From: Aliidiomarina sp.
GTDB lineage: Bacteria > Pseudomonadota > Gammaproteobacteria > Enterobacterales > Alteromonadaceae
DNA: 64,000 nt
Assembly: GCF_022565475.1 (NCBI RefSeq)
Contig: NZ_JAIUMR010000002.1
Span: 186,001 to 250,000, forward strand
Direction of reading: 5' to 3'
In this document: piece after piece, positions 35,498-43,844 of the stretch
Layout: each line of letters opens with the position of its first letter
Position numbering within the stretch: the first letter of the stretch is position 1
Notes under the pieces: generated by a model
What the model was told of the DNA's origin: nothing
What the model saw: the letters and a program-made list of their open reading frames with translations, nothing else
Database searches by the model: none
Made by a program: the position numbers and the translations under genes

Positions 35498-36062
35498 TCT
35501 CGGCGCGTGCGCTTTCTTTTAAGAAATAAACAGCGAGTGTAATAAAGGCGGCGGTGATGAGTACTAGCGTAAGCCAGTCGAAAAACAGTGCCGTTGCAAT
35601 CGCTAGGGTAAAACACAAGCCACTCACGCGAAGCCATCGACTGGTTTTATTGAGTGCAAGATAGATACCCAGAATAAGCGCGAGGATAATGGCAACGATC
35701 AGGCTGACAAGCCAAATTGAGCTCGGAACCAGGTTATTTCGTGCTGCCACTGAAATCACTCCGGCAATGAGATTGATGCTATACACACCCATCAGCCCGA
35801 GGAGCAACAAGCGACTTGCGGTGCTATTGATTTGGCTGCGTAAGCTTTGGTGTAGCGTGGCCAGCACGATCATTTGAACAATGAACAGCGTTACAGCGAA
35901 AGCGAATTGTCCGGTCGCTAATGTTCGCTGCTCATACCAGGAGAGCGGATTGGGATTGTTCGCCAACGACTGGAGTAGATAGATCCATAAGGCTGCCGAA
36001 ATAATTGCCATGACAGCTGCGGTTGTGCGCTGCCATCTTGCTATATGGTTGCTGAGTTGCAT
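35490..36062 (-). CDS. small multi-spanning membrane protein (operon member 4)
   Basis: A 190-residue protein with about five hydrophobic helices and no domain I recognise. It ends LKESARAEII, matching in style the C-termini of the two related proteins upstream (ESRVDLI, ENEVEVI): a final helix, a short acidic/basic stretch and a terminal Ile. It begins 11 bp after the previous gene, with GAGG as ribosome site. Most likely a paralogue in a four-gene operon; function unknown. Confidence 0.7.
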   Translation of the reverse strand: MQLSNHIARWQRTTAAVMAIISAALWIYLLQSLANNPNPLSWYEQRTLATGQFAFAVTLFIVQMIVLATLHQSLRSQINSTASRLLLLGLMGVYSINLIAGVISVAARNNLVPSSIWLVSLIVAIILALILGIYLALNKTSRWLRVSGLCFTLAIATALFFDWLTLVLITAAFITLAVYFLKESARAEII

Positions 36063-36073
36063 CGTAGAACCTC

Positions 36074-36676
36074 TTAAATTAAGTCGACACGGGATTCAGC
36101 TTGCCAACTATGAAACGCCAGACTGACGAGTGCGAGTGAGACCAATACTGGAGCGACGGGGAGTAACATACCGAGACTAAGAAACGGCGCGATAACAGCA
36201 ATAAACAACATTAAACCCGCCAGTTTGACTGGGGACGCGATGCGCTTTTCGAGGGCTTGTAGGCTTAAGCCAAGTAACGAGGCCGAAATAAGCCCAGTGA
36301 CTGAAACAGCAAGCATAATGAAGCTTACGGGATGATACGCATCAAACGTTGGCGGGCTGGTGGCAAAAACTTCCACGGTGCGAACCGCAGTAAACAGCAA
36401 GCAACTTAGGCTGAGTATTGCCGTGAGTGTGATTGCTGCAAAACGCGTGACTTGATGCTGAACGTGTTGGCCAAGCGATTTGCGGCAGCTGACTAGCAAT
36501 GCGATGGCGAGGAGCATGATCACTAGCGTGAATGCATCACCCCAGCGAAATACATCGGTAGCTGGCGGGAAGAATTTGCGCTCCATAAACAGGCCAAACT
36601 CGGAGAACCAATACAGCGGAACTAAGACCGCCATGGTTAAGGCAAGTGCGGCGGTCTTTCGAGACGTGCTGAGCAT
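36074..36676 (-). CDS. small multi-spanning membrane protein (operon member 3)
   Basis: A 201-residue protein with about five membrane helices. The N-terminal ALALTMAVLVPLYWFSEF resembles the start of the first operon protein (AVVLAILFPIYWLSPH), and the C-terminus AFHSWQAESRVDLI mirrors its LNFYRGENEVEVI. I choose the ATG at 36676 because AAGGA lies seven bases upstream; the ATG at 36682 is almost on top of that site. It starts 10 bp after the HTH gene. Function unknown. Confidence 0.72.
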   Translation of the reverse strand: MLSTSRKTAALALTMAVLVPLYWFSEFGLFMERKFFPPATDVFRWGDAFTLVIMLLAIALLVSCRKSLGQHVQHQVTRFAAITLTAILSLSCLLFTAVRTVEVFATSPPTFDAYHPVSFIMLAVSVTGLISASLLGLSLQALEKRIASPVKLAGLMLFIAVIAPFLSLGMLLPVAPVLVSLALVSLAFHSWQAESRVDLI

Positions 36677-36686
36677 ATTCATATCC

Positions 36687-36899
36687 TTATTCTTGATCCG
36701 GCTCGTGCGCAAGAATGTCGCCGGGTTGACAGTTGAGTGCCGTGCAAATGGCATCGAGTGTGCTGAATCGAATGGCTTTGACTTTGCCGGTTTTGAGCAG
36801 CGAGAGGTTGGTCATCGAAACCCCCACGCGCTCCGACAACTCCGTCAGTGACATCTTGTTCTTGGCCAATTCGACATCGAGATTGATTCGAATACTCAT
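36687..36899 (-). CDS. Cro/CI-type HTH regulator (YozG-like)
   Basis: A 70-residue protein that is almost entirely one HTH domain. MSLTELSERVGVSMTNLSLLKTGKVKAIRFSTLDAICTALNCQPGDIL follows the XRE/HTH_26 pattern with recognition helix around MTNLSLLKTG. Such short regulators are often encoded beside small membrane proteins of unknown function, as here. AAGGTG precedes the ATG. It may control its own operon, for example through the palindrome at 37604. Confidence 0.9.
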   Translation of the reverse strand: MSIRINLDVELAKNKMSLTELSERVGVSMTNLSLLKTGKVKAIRFSTLDAICTALNCQPGDILAHEPDQE

Positions 36900-36921
36900 G
36901 GTTTACACCTTGTCGACTGCT

Positions 36922-37527
36922 TCAGATGACTTCAACTTCGTTCTCACCACGGTAAAAATTCAAGGCCAGTAATAGCATCAGTATCGGAAATAAGAAGATA
37001 TTGATGATGCCCAGAATCACCGTGAACTGGAACACACAGGCGATCAGTAAGCCAGTGGCAAAGACCTTCATGATGCCGTTTAGCTGACGAAAGCGCATGA
37101 GTAGGGTAATGGCGAAAATGAAGGCACTGACTGCGTAAAGAAACAGCATGATTAAGGCGTAGATACCAACACCGAGCACTAAAGTTTCCGGATCGTGAGC
37201 GAAAAGGCCGAGTGCATAGCCGACATCAACAAAGACCGTGGCATGAAATAGCGCCACGAATACCATCATCAAAATCAGCAGAAATGAGGGCGTTGTGCTC
37301 TCGAGTTGGTGGCTAAACTGTTTCAGCAGAAATGCATACACTGTGATTTCCAAAACACCGAGCAACACAAATAAGCCGTCCCAGAAATCCAATACTTGAA
37401 TATCCTGCGTCATGATTTGAGTAAACGAATCGCCACTCCACCAGTGAGGTGATAACCAGTAAATGGGAAATAAAATCGCAAGTACCACCGCTGCCGCTGA
37501 GGCATATTTATACGATTGCGTGTTCAT
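36922..37527 (-). CDS. small multi-spanning membrane protein (operon member 1)
   Basis: A 201-residue protein with about five membrane helices, the first gene of the operon. I use the ATG at 37527, which has AAGGA six bases upstream; the ATG two codons earlier overlaps that site. The C-terminus FYRGENEVEVI and the N-terminal FPIYWLSPHW link it to the third gene. No known domain. Confidence 0.72.
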   Translation of the reverse strand: MNTQSYKYASAAAVVLAILFPIYWLSPHWWSGDSFTQIMTQDIQVLDFWDGLFVLLGVLEITVYAFLLKQFSHQLESTTPSFLLILMMVFVALFHATVFVDVGYALGLFAHDPETLVLGVGIYALIMLFLYAVSAFIFAITLLMRFRQLNGIMKVFATGLLIACVFQFTVILGIINIFLFPILMLLLALNFYRGENEVEVI

Positions 37528-37603
37528 GGTCATTCCTTAGTGAACGTTGAAAACATGAACACCTTACGATCGAAGTTTATGTGGATCAATAATTATTTTA
37601 TGA

Positions 37604-37627
37604 TTAACGTAAATTAATTTATGTTAA
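37604..37627. promoter_or_regulatory. 24-bp near-perfect AT-rich palindrome upstream of membrane-protein/HTH operon
   Basis: TTAACGTAAAT followed by TA and ATTTATGTTAA forms an inverted repeat with a single mismatched pair. It lies about 77 bp upstream of the first operon gene. It is a candidate operator for the HTH protein or another regulator. Confidence 0.45.
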
Positions 37628-37670
37628 CTAAACCAGTAAAAATGAGAAACCCTGCTAAATCATAACGTTA

Positions 37671-37730
37671 TAATTCCGGCTCGGAGCCCGACTGCAAAAC
37701 CCTTTTGGCTCGGAGCCGGAATTCATTTCC
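37671..37730. repeat. dispersed palindromic repeat, two cores (cluster 9)
   Basis: Cores GGCTCGGAGCC at 37678-37688 and 37707-37717, 29 bp apart. The second is followed by GGAATTCATTTCC, a tail shared only with cluster 11, and overlaps the 3' end of the DODA-like gene. Confidence 0.85.
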
Positions 37731-38523
37731 ACAAGTGGCAGCTGCCTCTTTTGTTGAGCGCGGTGAAAGACCAGCTGCGTTGTAAAGGGGTATCTCCGGC
37801 GGCACCGACACAGGCATGTAACGGCAGTAAATGCTCTTCGCGGGGGTGGCAGAAGCGAGCGTGCGGCGCTTCTTCCCAATTGATGAGCTGATGCTGGCGC
37901 GCTGCGTTATCCGGCTCAGCTAGTGTAGTTAGAATCCAGTCTTCAAAGGCTTGGTTCTTGGCATTGTCGTTCGCATTGTCGGGGCCGAAGAATGTCTGCA
38001 TGTTGTGGAAGGAGTAGCCGGAACCAATGATCAGAATGTTTTCAGCGGCCAAACCTTGCAGTGCCTCCCCGATCTTTAAGTGACGTTCCGCACTCAGCCC
38101 TTTCTGTAACGAAATCTGTAAGGTCGGAATATCGGCGTCAGGATGCAACAGTAAGCCAGGAATAAATACGCCATGGTCGAGTCCGCGACTATCATCGAGC
38201 ACGGCTTCAATGCCGACGGCCTCGAGGCGCTGCTGCAGATCTGCGGCTAACTTTGGTGCACCGGGCACGGGGTATTTCAATGAATAGGATTCTGGTGGGA
38301 AGTTGTAATAATCGTAAAACAATTCTGGTGTGGCCGCGCTGGTAATGGCTACTGGCTCGCGCTCCCAATGTGCGCTGACGTACACTATGGCATCTGGTTT
38401 GGCAAAATGCGCATGCAGGTAATCCCGAATCTCGGCAAAGGCGCGAAGCATGTCGCTATGACTTGGGTGGTTAAGAATCGGCAGTGGTCCACCGCCTTGA
38501 GAAACAAATAGAATCGGTTGCAT
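37723..38523 (-). CDS. DODA/YgiD-type extradiol dioxygenase-like protein, His-to-Gln at a metal site
   Basis: A 266-residue protein of the LigB superfamily (4,5-DOPA dioxygenase / YgiD type), cytosolic non-haem metal enzymes opening catechol rings. Family motifs: SAHWEREP (metal His near 52), LDHGVFIPGLLLHPDADIP (His near 117), GSGYSFHNM, and PREEHLLPLHACVGAAG (second-shell and ligand His). The first motif, normally S-H-G-G-G-P or similar, reads SQGGGPLP, with Gln9 where the metal-binding His usually sits. Activity may be lost or altered. GGAGG lies eight bases before the ATG. Confidence 0.82.
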   Translation of the reverse strand: MQPILFVSQGGGPLPILNHPSHSDMLRAFAEIRDYLHAHFAKPDAIVYVSAHWEREPVAITSAATPELFYDYYNFPPESYSLKYPVPGAPKLAADLQQRLEAVGIEAVLDDSRGLDHGVFIPGLLLHPDADIPTLQISLQKGLSAERHLKIGEALQGLAAENILIIGSGYSFHNMQTFFGPDNANDNAKNQAFEDWILTTLAEPDNAARQHQLINWEEAPHARFCHPREEHLLPLHACVGAAGDTPLQRSWSFTALNKRGSCHLWK

Positions 38524-38704
38524 AAGTTCGCCCTCCTACAAGGTGTACCTATTAGACGCTTCTTTCATTTCTTATTCATTCGTATTTGTAGAATAAAAAA
38601 TGCTACTTTGTTCAATATATATAAATAAAATTACTGTTTATAGTGAACGCGCAGCTTCCTTGGCTACATCCGTTTTTTAACCTTGTAACTGTGCTTAATG
38701 CGGC

Positions 38705-38726
38705 AGCATGTCATCGCCGACATGCT
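38705..38726 (+). promoter_or_regulatory. hairpin upstream of the frd operon
   Basis: AGCATGTC-ATCGCC-GACATGCT gives a perfect 8-bp stem with a 6-base loop, ending 62 bp before frdA. No T-run follows directly. It may be a leader structure in the transcript or a DNA operator. Confidence 0.4.
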
Positions 38727-38788
38727 TAAGTTCCATGCCATTCAGTGCTATAACTGATTGAAAGTTCAATAAACAGGGATTCTAATGC

Positions 38789-40564
38789 ATGCAGCAATTT
38801 GATGTGCTGGTGGTCGGAGGCGGTGGTGCGGGATTACGTGCAGCCATCGCTGCCGCTGAAACTGCGCCCGAGGGTCGTATAGCGTTACTGTCGAAAGTCT
38901 ACCCGATGCGCTCGCACACGGTGGCGGCAGAAGGTGGTGCCGCAGCAGTCACTCGCGCGGATGACTCCTTTGCAGCTCACTTTGCCGACACGGTTGCCGG
39001 TGGCGATTGGCTTGCGGAACAAGGTGTCGTGGACTACTTCGTTAAACATGCTTACCAAGAGTTGGTGCAAATGGAGCATTGGGGCTGTCCTTGGTCGCGG
39101 CAAACGAATGGCGACGTGCAAGTGCGTCGCTTCGGCGGCATGAAAACCGAACGCACCTGGTTTGCTGCCGATAAGACTGGCTTTCACATGCTGCATACCC
39201 TGTTTCAAACCTCGCTCAAGTATCCGAATATCCAACGCTTCGATGAGTTTTTTGTGGTTGATTTGCTGGTCAACGATGGCGAAATCAATGGCGTGTTGGC
39301 GTTGGAAATTAGTACCGGTGAATTGCATGCGATTCAGGCCAAAACCGTGATTATGGCCACCGGTGGCGCCGGACGAGTTTTTCGCTTCAATACTAATGGC
39401 GGCATTGTTACCGGCGACGGTATGGCGATGGCTTACCGGCACGGGGTGGCGCTCCGAGACATGGAATTTGTGCAATACCACCCGACCGGCTTGCCCGGCA
39501 GTGGGATTTTGATTACCGAAGCGAGTCGCGGCGAAGGTGGTGTCTTGGTGAATAAGGACGGCTACCGTTACTTGCAAGACTATGGACTCGGACCGGAAAC
39601 GCCGCTCGGCAAGCCAGAAAATAAATACATGGAATTGGGGCCTCGTGACAAGCTTTCGCAGGCGTTTTGGCAAGAGCAGAAAAAAGGACGTACCGGTAAT
39701 TACAATGGCTCCGACGTGGTTTACTTAGACTTGCGACATCTTGGTAAAGATTACCTGTATGAGCGCTTGCCGTTTATTTGTGATCTCGCGAAATCGTACG
39801 TCAACATTGACCCAGTAACACAACTCATTCCAATCCGCCCAGCAGTGCATTACACCATGGGTGGCATCGAAACGGACGCATTAACGGAAACTGCGATAAG
39901 CGGCCTGTATGCGGTCGGCGAGTGTGCCTCGGTTGGACTGCATGGGGCTAATCGTTTGGGTTCGAACTCATTGACTGAATTGCTCGTATTTGGCCGTCTT
40001 GCCGGTGAACATGCGATGCGTAAGGCACAATCCACGGATCGCCAAACAGACATGGGCAAAAACCAAGAAGCCTTGCGGCAGTGGCAGCAAAAATTACAAA
40101 CTTTGATGGCGTCAAAAGCGAATGGTGTGACGTGGGTGCAACTTAAACGCGAGCTGGTCCAAGCCATGGAAGACGGTTGTGGGATTTACCGCACAGAGTC
40201 CGGCTTACAAGCGAGTTTGGCGAAGGTACGGCAGTTAAAACAGCAGTATCAGCAGGTACAAGTGGGTGATACCAGTCGTGCCTACAACACCGACTTACTG
40301 CAATGTCTCGAACTCGAATTTTGTCTGGATGTAGCCGAGGCGATCGTCTTGGCGTCGCTCGAAAGACGCGAATCACGTGGCGCGCATCAGCGTTTAGACG
40401 AGGGCATGACGGACCGCAATGATCAGGACTTCTTGCGCCACAGCCAAGTGTTTTTCCAATCACAAGCGGACGCTACCTTGACTTGGCAGGCGGTCGACAC
40501 GAGCCTTTCGACGCCCGGTGAGCGCGCGTATGGTGCGCAAGGTCAGCAGTCGGAGGCGCGTTAA
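38789..40564 (+). CDS. frdA: fumarate reductase flavoprotein subunit FrdA
   Basis: A 591-residue FAD-linked subunit that reduces fumarate to succinate in anaerobic respiration. FAD-binding start [20 protein letters not shown]; the flavin-histidine motif is [14 protein letters not shown] (His44); the active-site stretch is [21 protein letters not shown] with [10 protein letters not shown] and the [25 protein letters not shown] signature. Together with E. coli-like FrdC and FrdD downstream, fumarate reductase rather than succinate dehydrogenase is the better call. AGGGA lies nine bases before the ATG. First gene of a five-gene operon. Confidence 0.95.
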   Translation: MQQFDVLVVGGGGAGLRAAIAAAETAPEGRIALLSKVYPMRSHTVAAEGGAAAVTRADDSFAAHFADTVAGGDWLAEQGVVDYFVKHAYQELVQMEHWGCPWSRQTNGDVQVRRFGGMKTERTWFAADKTGFHMLHTLFQTSLKYPNIQRFDEFFVVDLLVNDGEINGVLALEISTGELHAIQAKTVIMATGGAGRVFRFNTNGGIVTGDGMAMAYRHGVALRDMEFVQYHPTGLPGSGILITEASRGEGGVLVNKDGYRYLQDYGLGPETPLGKPENKYMELGPRDKLSQAFWQEQKKGRTGNYNGSDVVYLDLRHLGKDYLYERLPFICDLAKSYVNIDPVTQLIPIRPAVHYTMGGIETDALTETAISGLYAVGECASVGLHGANRLGSNSLTELLVFGRLAGEHAMRKAQSTDRQTDMGKNQEALRQWQQKLQTLMASKANGVTWVQLKRELVQAMEDGCGIYRTESGLQASLAKVRQLKQQYQQVQVGDTSRAYNTDLLQCLELEFCLDVAEAIVLASLERRESRGAHQRLDEGMTDRNDQDFLRHSQVFFQSQADATLTWQAVDTSLSTPGERAYGAQGQQSEAR

Positions 40565-40565
40565 C

Positions 40566-41297
40566 ATGCACAAAGACATTCAAATAAAGCGCTATTTACC
40601 GGAGGAACACGCCGAACCGTTTTGGCAAACCTTTCACGTTCCTTATGACGACACGACTTCAATCCTCGACGCCCTGAATTACATTAAAGAAGAGCTCGAC
40701 CCGACCGTGAGTTTCCGCTGGAGTTGTCGGATGGCGATTTGTGGCTCCTGTGGCTACATGGTCAATGGCATTCCGAAACTGGGCTGTAAAGACTTTGTCC
40801 GCAATTATCCGTCGGCCCTGCATATCGAGCCGCTGGCGCATTTCACCGTTGAACGTGACTTAATGGTCGCGATGGATGAGTTCTTGCAGCACTTGGAAGC
40901 GGTGAAACCCTATTTAATTGCTGAGCAGCCGGAGCCGACTGAGCCGCACAAGCCACACCGACAAACACCGGCGCAGCTGGCGAAGTATAAACAGTTCGCG
41001 AACTGTATAAATTGCGGCTTGTGTTATGCCGCATGTCCGCAGTTCGGTTTGAATCCAGAATTTGTTGGCCCCGGCGCTATTGCTCTTGCGCACCGCTACA
41101 ACCTAGACAGTCGTGATCACGGCAAAGTCGAGCGCATGCCAGTTTTAAATACGCACAATGGCGTTTGGAGCTGTACCTTTGTTGGCTTTTGTTCAGATGT
41201 GTGTCCCAAAGGCGTTGACCCCGCTGCTGCAGTCAACCAAGGCAAGGTCGAGTCGGCAAAAAGCATGCTCATTCAAATGTTTCGGGGAGGCGCTTGA
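40566..41297 (+). CDS. frdB: fumarate reductase iron-sulfur subunit FrdB
   Basis: A 243-residue electron-transfer subunit with three clusters. The 2Fe-2S site is [16 protein letters not shown] with a further Cys at LGCKDF. The C-terminal ferredoxin part has [15 protein letters not shown] and [17 protein letters not shown], supplying the 4Fe-4S and 3Fe-4S ligands. The start at 40566 lies 1 base after the frdA stop. GGAGG near its end serves frdC. Confidence 0.96.
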   Translation: MHKDIQIKRYLPEEHAEPFWQTFHVPYDDTTSILDALNYIKEELDPTVSFRWSCRMAICGSCGYMVNGIPKLGCKDFVRNYPSALHIEPLAHFTVERDLMVAMDEFLQHLEAVKPYLIAEQPEPTEPHKPHRQTPAQLAKYKQFANCINCGLCYAACPQFGLNPEFVGPGAIALAHRYNLDSRDHGKVERMPVLNTHNGVWSCTFVGFCSDVCPKGVDPAAAVNQGKVESAKSMLIQMFRGGA

Positions 41298-41299
41298 GG

Positions 41300-41680
41300 A
41301 TGGCTTATAAACCGAACTTACAACGTACGTGGTGGTTGCAGCACCGATTTTTCCGCGCCTACATGCTGCGCGAAGCGACAGTTTTACCGCTGGTGTTTTT
41401 ACTCTGTTCGCTGCTGGCTGGCGCTTATAGTTTGGCATCGACAGAAGCCTTCATAGCCTGGCAAGAGTTTATGGCGAAACCGTGGGTCATTGTCATTCAC
41501 GCGCTGGCTTTGCTGGCGAGTTTGTATCATGCCTTGACCTTTTTTCAGCTCTTCCCGCGCGTCATGCCCATTCGTCTTGGTGACAAATCAGTGCCTGCAG
41601 CCGTCATGATTGCAGCACAGTGGGCGGGAACAGTCACTGTTATTGCCTTATTCCTCTGGTTGTTCGGAGGTGGTTTATGA
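41300..41680 (+). CDS. frdC: fumarate reductase membrane subunit FrdC
   Basis: A 126-residue inner-membrane anchor with three helices. TWWLQHRFFRAYMLREATVLPLVF and MAKPWVIVIHALALLASLYHALTFFQLFP match FrdC of E. coli in pattern and length (131). It helps bind the quinol that donates electrons. GGAGG lies nine bases before the ATG at 41300. The stop overlaps the frdD start (ATGA). Confidence 0.93.
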   Translation: MAYKPNLQRTWWLQHRFFRAYMLREATVLPLVFLLCSLLAGAYSLASTEAFIAWQEFMAKPWVIVIHALALLASLYHALTFFQLFPRVMPIRLGDKSVPAAVMIAAQWAGTVTVIALFLWLFGGGL

Positions 41681-42027
41681 AGCGTTGGCGAGGACTGCAT
41701 TTAGAACCTGTCTGGTGGGGGCTATTCAGTGCCGGCGGTGTCTGTTTTGCGGTATTCATACCGGCTGTTGCCCTCGTGTTCACCGTACTCGCGCCGCTCG
41801 GTGTTGTTGAACTCAATGACCAGCAGTTACAGGCTTGGTATGGCAGTTGGTGGGGACTTATGTTTACTGGCGCAGTGATTTGCTTACCTGCGTTCCATGC
41901 CGCGCATCGGATCCGTCACGGCTTGCATGACTTAAAAGTCGGCGGCGGTTTTTGGTCGGTCTTGATTTGTTATGGTTTAGCCGCGATAGTCAGTGTTTTC
42001 GCACTGTGGATATGGTTTAACGCATGA
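41677..42027 (+). CDS. frdD: fumarate reductase membrane subunit FrdD
   Basis: A 116-residue second anchor with three helices. EPVWWGLFSAGGVCFAVFIPAV, FHAAHRIRHGLHDLKV and the C-terminal YGLAAIVSVFALW match FrdD. The start at 41677 overlaps frdC by four bases; the stop overlaps the glycosylase start (ATGA), giving coupling along the operon. Confidence 0.93.
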   Translation: MKRWRGLHLEPVWWGLFSAGGVCFAVFIPAVALVFTVLAPLGVVELNDQQLQAWYGSWWGLMFTGAVICLPAFHAAHRIRHGLHDLKVGGGFWSVLICYGLAAIVSVFALWIWFNA

Positions 42028-42695
42028 AATTCCAACCTTTTTACCAACGGGCAATTGAACGTAAAGGCAGTGAAGCAGCGGTACTTGCGCGGTTACCGCA
42101 GCTGGCGACCGCTGCACAATTACAGGCACTTGGTGACGACCGCTATTTGTCGGCGATGACGAAGTGCGTGTTTCGTGCGGGTTTTGTCTGGCGCATTATC
42201 GAAAATAAGTGGCCGGGTTTTGAAGAAGCCTTTAGTGGCTTTGTGCCTTTGTACTGGCAACAGGTGCCGCCAGAGCGGCTTGAGGCGCTCGGCAACGACG
42301 AACGGATTGTCCGCAATATGCAGAAAATCACCACGGTACCGCACAACGCGTTCATGATCGTTGAGGCCGCGGAACAGTACGGTAGCTTTGGTCATTTTCT
42401 TGCCCAGTGGCCGTCCAACGATCAAGTTGGCCTGTTGCTCTGGCTGAAGAAAAATGGTGCGCGGTTAGGTGGCGCGAGTGCCCAGTATTTCTTGCGAATG
42501 GTCGGCTGGGACGGCTTTATCCTCTCCACCGATGTGGTAACCGCGTTGCAGAATCATCATTTAATTGATGCCTCGCCAACGACACAAAAAGGCCTCAAAC
42601 AGGTGCAGGACGTGTTTAATCGTTGGCATGAAGAAACCGGGTTACCCTACGCGCATTTGTCGCGGATTTTGTCCTATACCCTGGATGCGCGGTAA
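42024..42695 (+). CDS. DNA-3-methyladenine glycosylase I-like protein
   Basis: A 223-residue helical protein of the Tag/adenine-glycosylase-like superfamily, which removes alkylated adenines from DNA. MTKCVFRAGFVWRIIENKWPGFEEAFSGF and RNMQKITTVPHNAFMIVEAAEQYGSF resemble the Tag fold, and GGASAQYFLRMVGWDGFILSTDVV the HhH region. The zinc-binding Cys/His set of E. coli Tag is not obvious, so it belongs to a divergent branch. It is translationally coupled to frdD, an unexpected operon partner. Confidence 0.75.
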   Translation: MKFQPFYQRAIERKGSEAAVLARLPQLATAAQLQALGDDRYLSAMTKCVFRAGFVWRIIENKWPGFEEAFSGFVPLYWQQVPPERLEALGNDERIVRNMQKITTVPHNAFMIVEAAEQYGSFGHFLAQWPSNDQVGLLLWLKKNGARLGGASAQYFLRMVGWDGFILSTDVVTALQNHHLIDASPTTQKGLKQVQDVFNRWHEETGLPYAHLSRILSYTLDAR

Positions 42696-43631
42696 TTACC
42701 GCGCTAGAAAACTTGCGGTAATCGGCACATAGAGCAACACATTCAGTGGGAAGGTGATGCCCAAGGCTGCGAGCATGGCTTTACCAATATCAGCGTTTGG
42801 CATGGCGGCGCGGATTGCTGCTGGCGCGGCAATGTACGACGCGCTGGCGGTGAGCGCTCCAAGCACCAGCACTGAGCCGGACGGTAAGTCCAAATACCAA
42901 CCCAACAATAAGCCAGGCCAGAATAGAACGAGCGGCGTCACGGCTGCAAAGACGATCAAACGCCACAGCTGCCAGGGAATAGGACGACAAATCCGTGCCG
43001 TGGTTAAGCCCATTTCTAATAAAAATAGCGCGAGCAACGCGGTAAACCCATTGAGGACTAACCCTTCAATGGACGCCAGCCCCTCAGGACCATATAACCA
43101 TCCAATCACGACTCCGCCCATGAGCAGAATGACACCGCGGCTGGTTAACGCTTCGTGCCATATTGCACCCATGCCTTTTGGAGCGCCGGAGTCACCGGAA
43201 CGCCAATGGTAAAACGCGAGCATGAGAATAATGGCGGGCAACTCAAGAATCACTAAATATAGCGTTGTCTCTGGTGCCAATGGCAGTTGATAACTTTCCG
43301 CCAATGCCCAAGCCACCGCAAAGGTACCGGCACTGACTGAGCCATAATGGGCAGCGATACTGATCGCGTCAACGCGCGAGAGCTTCACTAAACGCCGGAG
43401 CAGCGGTAGTAAAATCGGCGGAATCAGAAAGCCCAAGGCCATGATCAATAATAAATGCGTGACGACAACGGACGAGCCGTTACTGTGCAGTGCTAGTCCG
43501 CCTTTAATACCGATGCTGAGCATCAGCAAGATGGTGAGGATATCGTAGACTTGACCGGGTACTTTGAGGTCGGATTTAACGAGCCCAGCAATCAGGCCGA
43601 GCGCAAAAAAGGCAACAACGATATCTGGCAC
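42696..43631 (-). CDS. SbtA-like sodium-dependent bicarbonate transporter family protein
   Basis: A 311-residue membrane protein with about ten helices of the SbtA (DUF897) family. Typical: GLIAGLVKSDLKVPGQVYDILTILLMLSIGIKGG, DAISIAAHYGSVSAGTFAVAW, GLTTARICRPIPWQLW, and ALTASASYIAAPAAIRAAMPNA near the end, which includes the family's SASYIA.PAA motif. Cyanobacterial SbtA imports bicarbonate with sodium; the substrate here is not proven. I choose the GTG at 43631 with GAGGG six bases upstream rather than the TTG at 43637. Its stop abuts the stop of the convergent glycosylase. Confidence 0.87.
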   Translation of the reverse strand: MPDIVVAFFALGLIAGLVKSDLKVPGQVYDILTILLMLSIGIKGGLALHSNGSSVVVTHLLLIMALGFLIPPILLPLLRRLVKLSRVDAISIAAHYGSVSAGTFAVAWALAESYQLPLAPETTLYLVILELPAIILMLAFYHWRSGDSGAPKGMGAIWHEALTSRGVILLMGGVVIGWLYGPEGLASIEGLVLNGFTALLALFLLEMGLTTARICRPIPWQLWRLIVFAAVTPLVLFWPGLLLGWYLDLPSGSVLVLGALTASASYIAAPAAIRAAMPNADIGKAMLAALGITFPLNVLLYVPITASFLAR

Positions 43632-43704
43632 AGGCAACCCTCAACGATAAGCGTGGAGGCAAAAGTTTAACATCAATAAAATTATCTGCGCACCTGTTTT
43701 TGAA

Positions 43705-43727
43705 CGGTGTGTGCAGTGGTCACACCG
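43705..43727. promoter_or_regulatory. inverted repeat upstream of the keto acid decarboxylase
   Basis: CGGTGTG and CACACCG form a perfect 7-bp inverted repeat with a 9-base spacer. It lies between the divergent SbtA-like and decarboxylase genes and could be an operator or a hairpin. Confidence 0.3.
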
Positions 43728-43844
43728 CCGACCAGTCGTGCTGAAATACCACCTTTGCGCCGGATTTGCGCGGCGGCAAGTTGACGTGAATCAACACTTT
43801 TCGCTGAAAAACTGCGCACACTGCAGCACAAAGAGGAGATTCCT

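Noticed and set aside
37671-37730. Repeat clusters as CRISPR or classical terminators
   Set aside because: The core is palindromic with irregular spacing and no unique equal-length spacers; no T-run follows the stems, and copies also occur in divergent promoter regions.
38789-42027. Succinate dehydrogenase instead of fumarate reductase
   Set aside because: The two small anchors match FrdC and FrdD in sequence style and length, and the order A-B-C-D is that of frd, not sdhCDAB.
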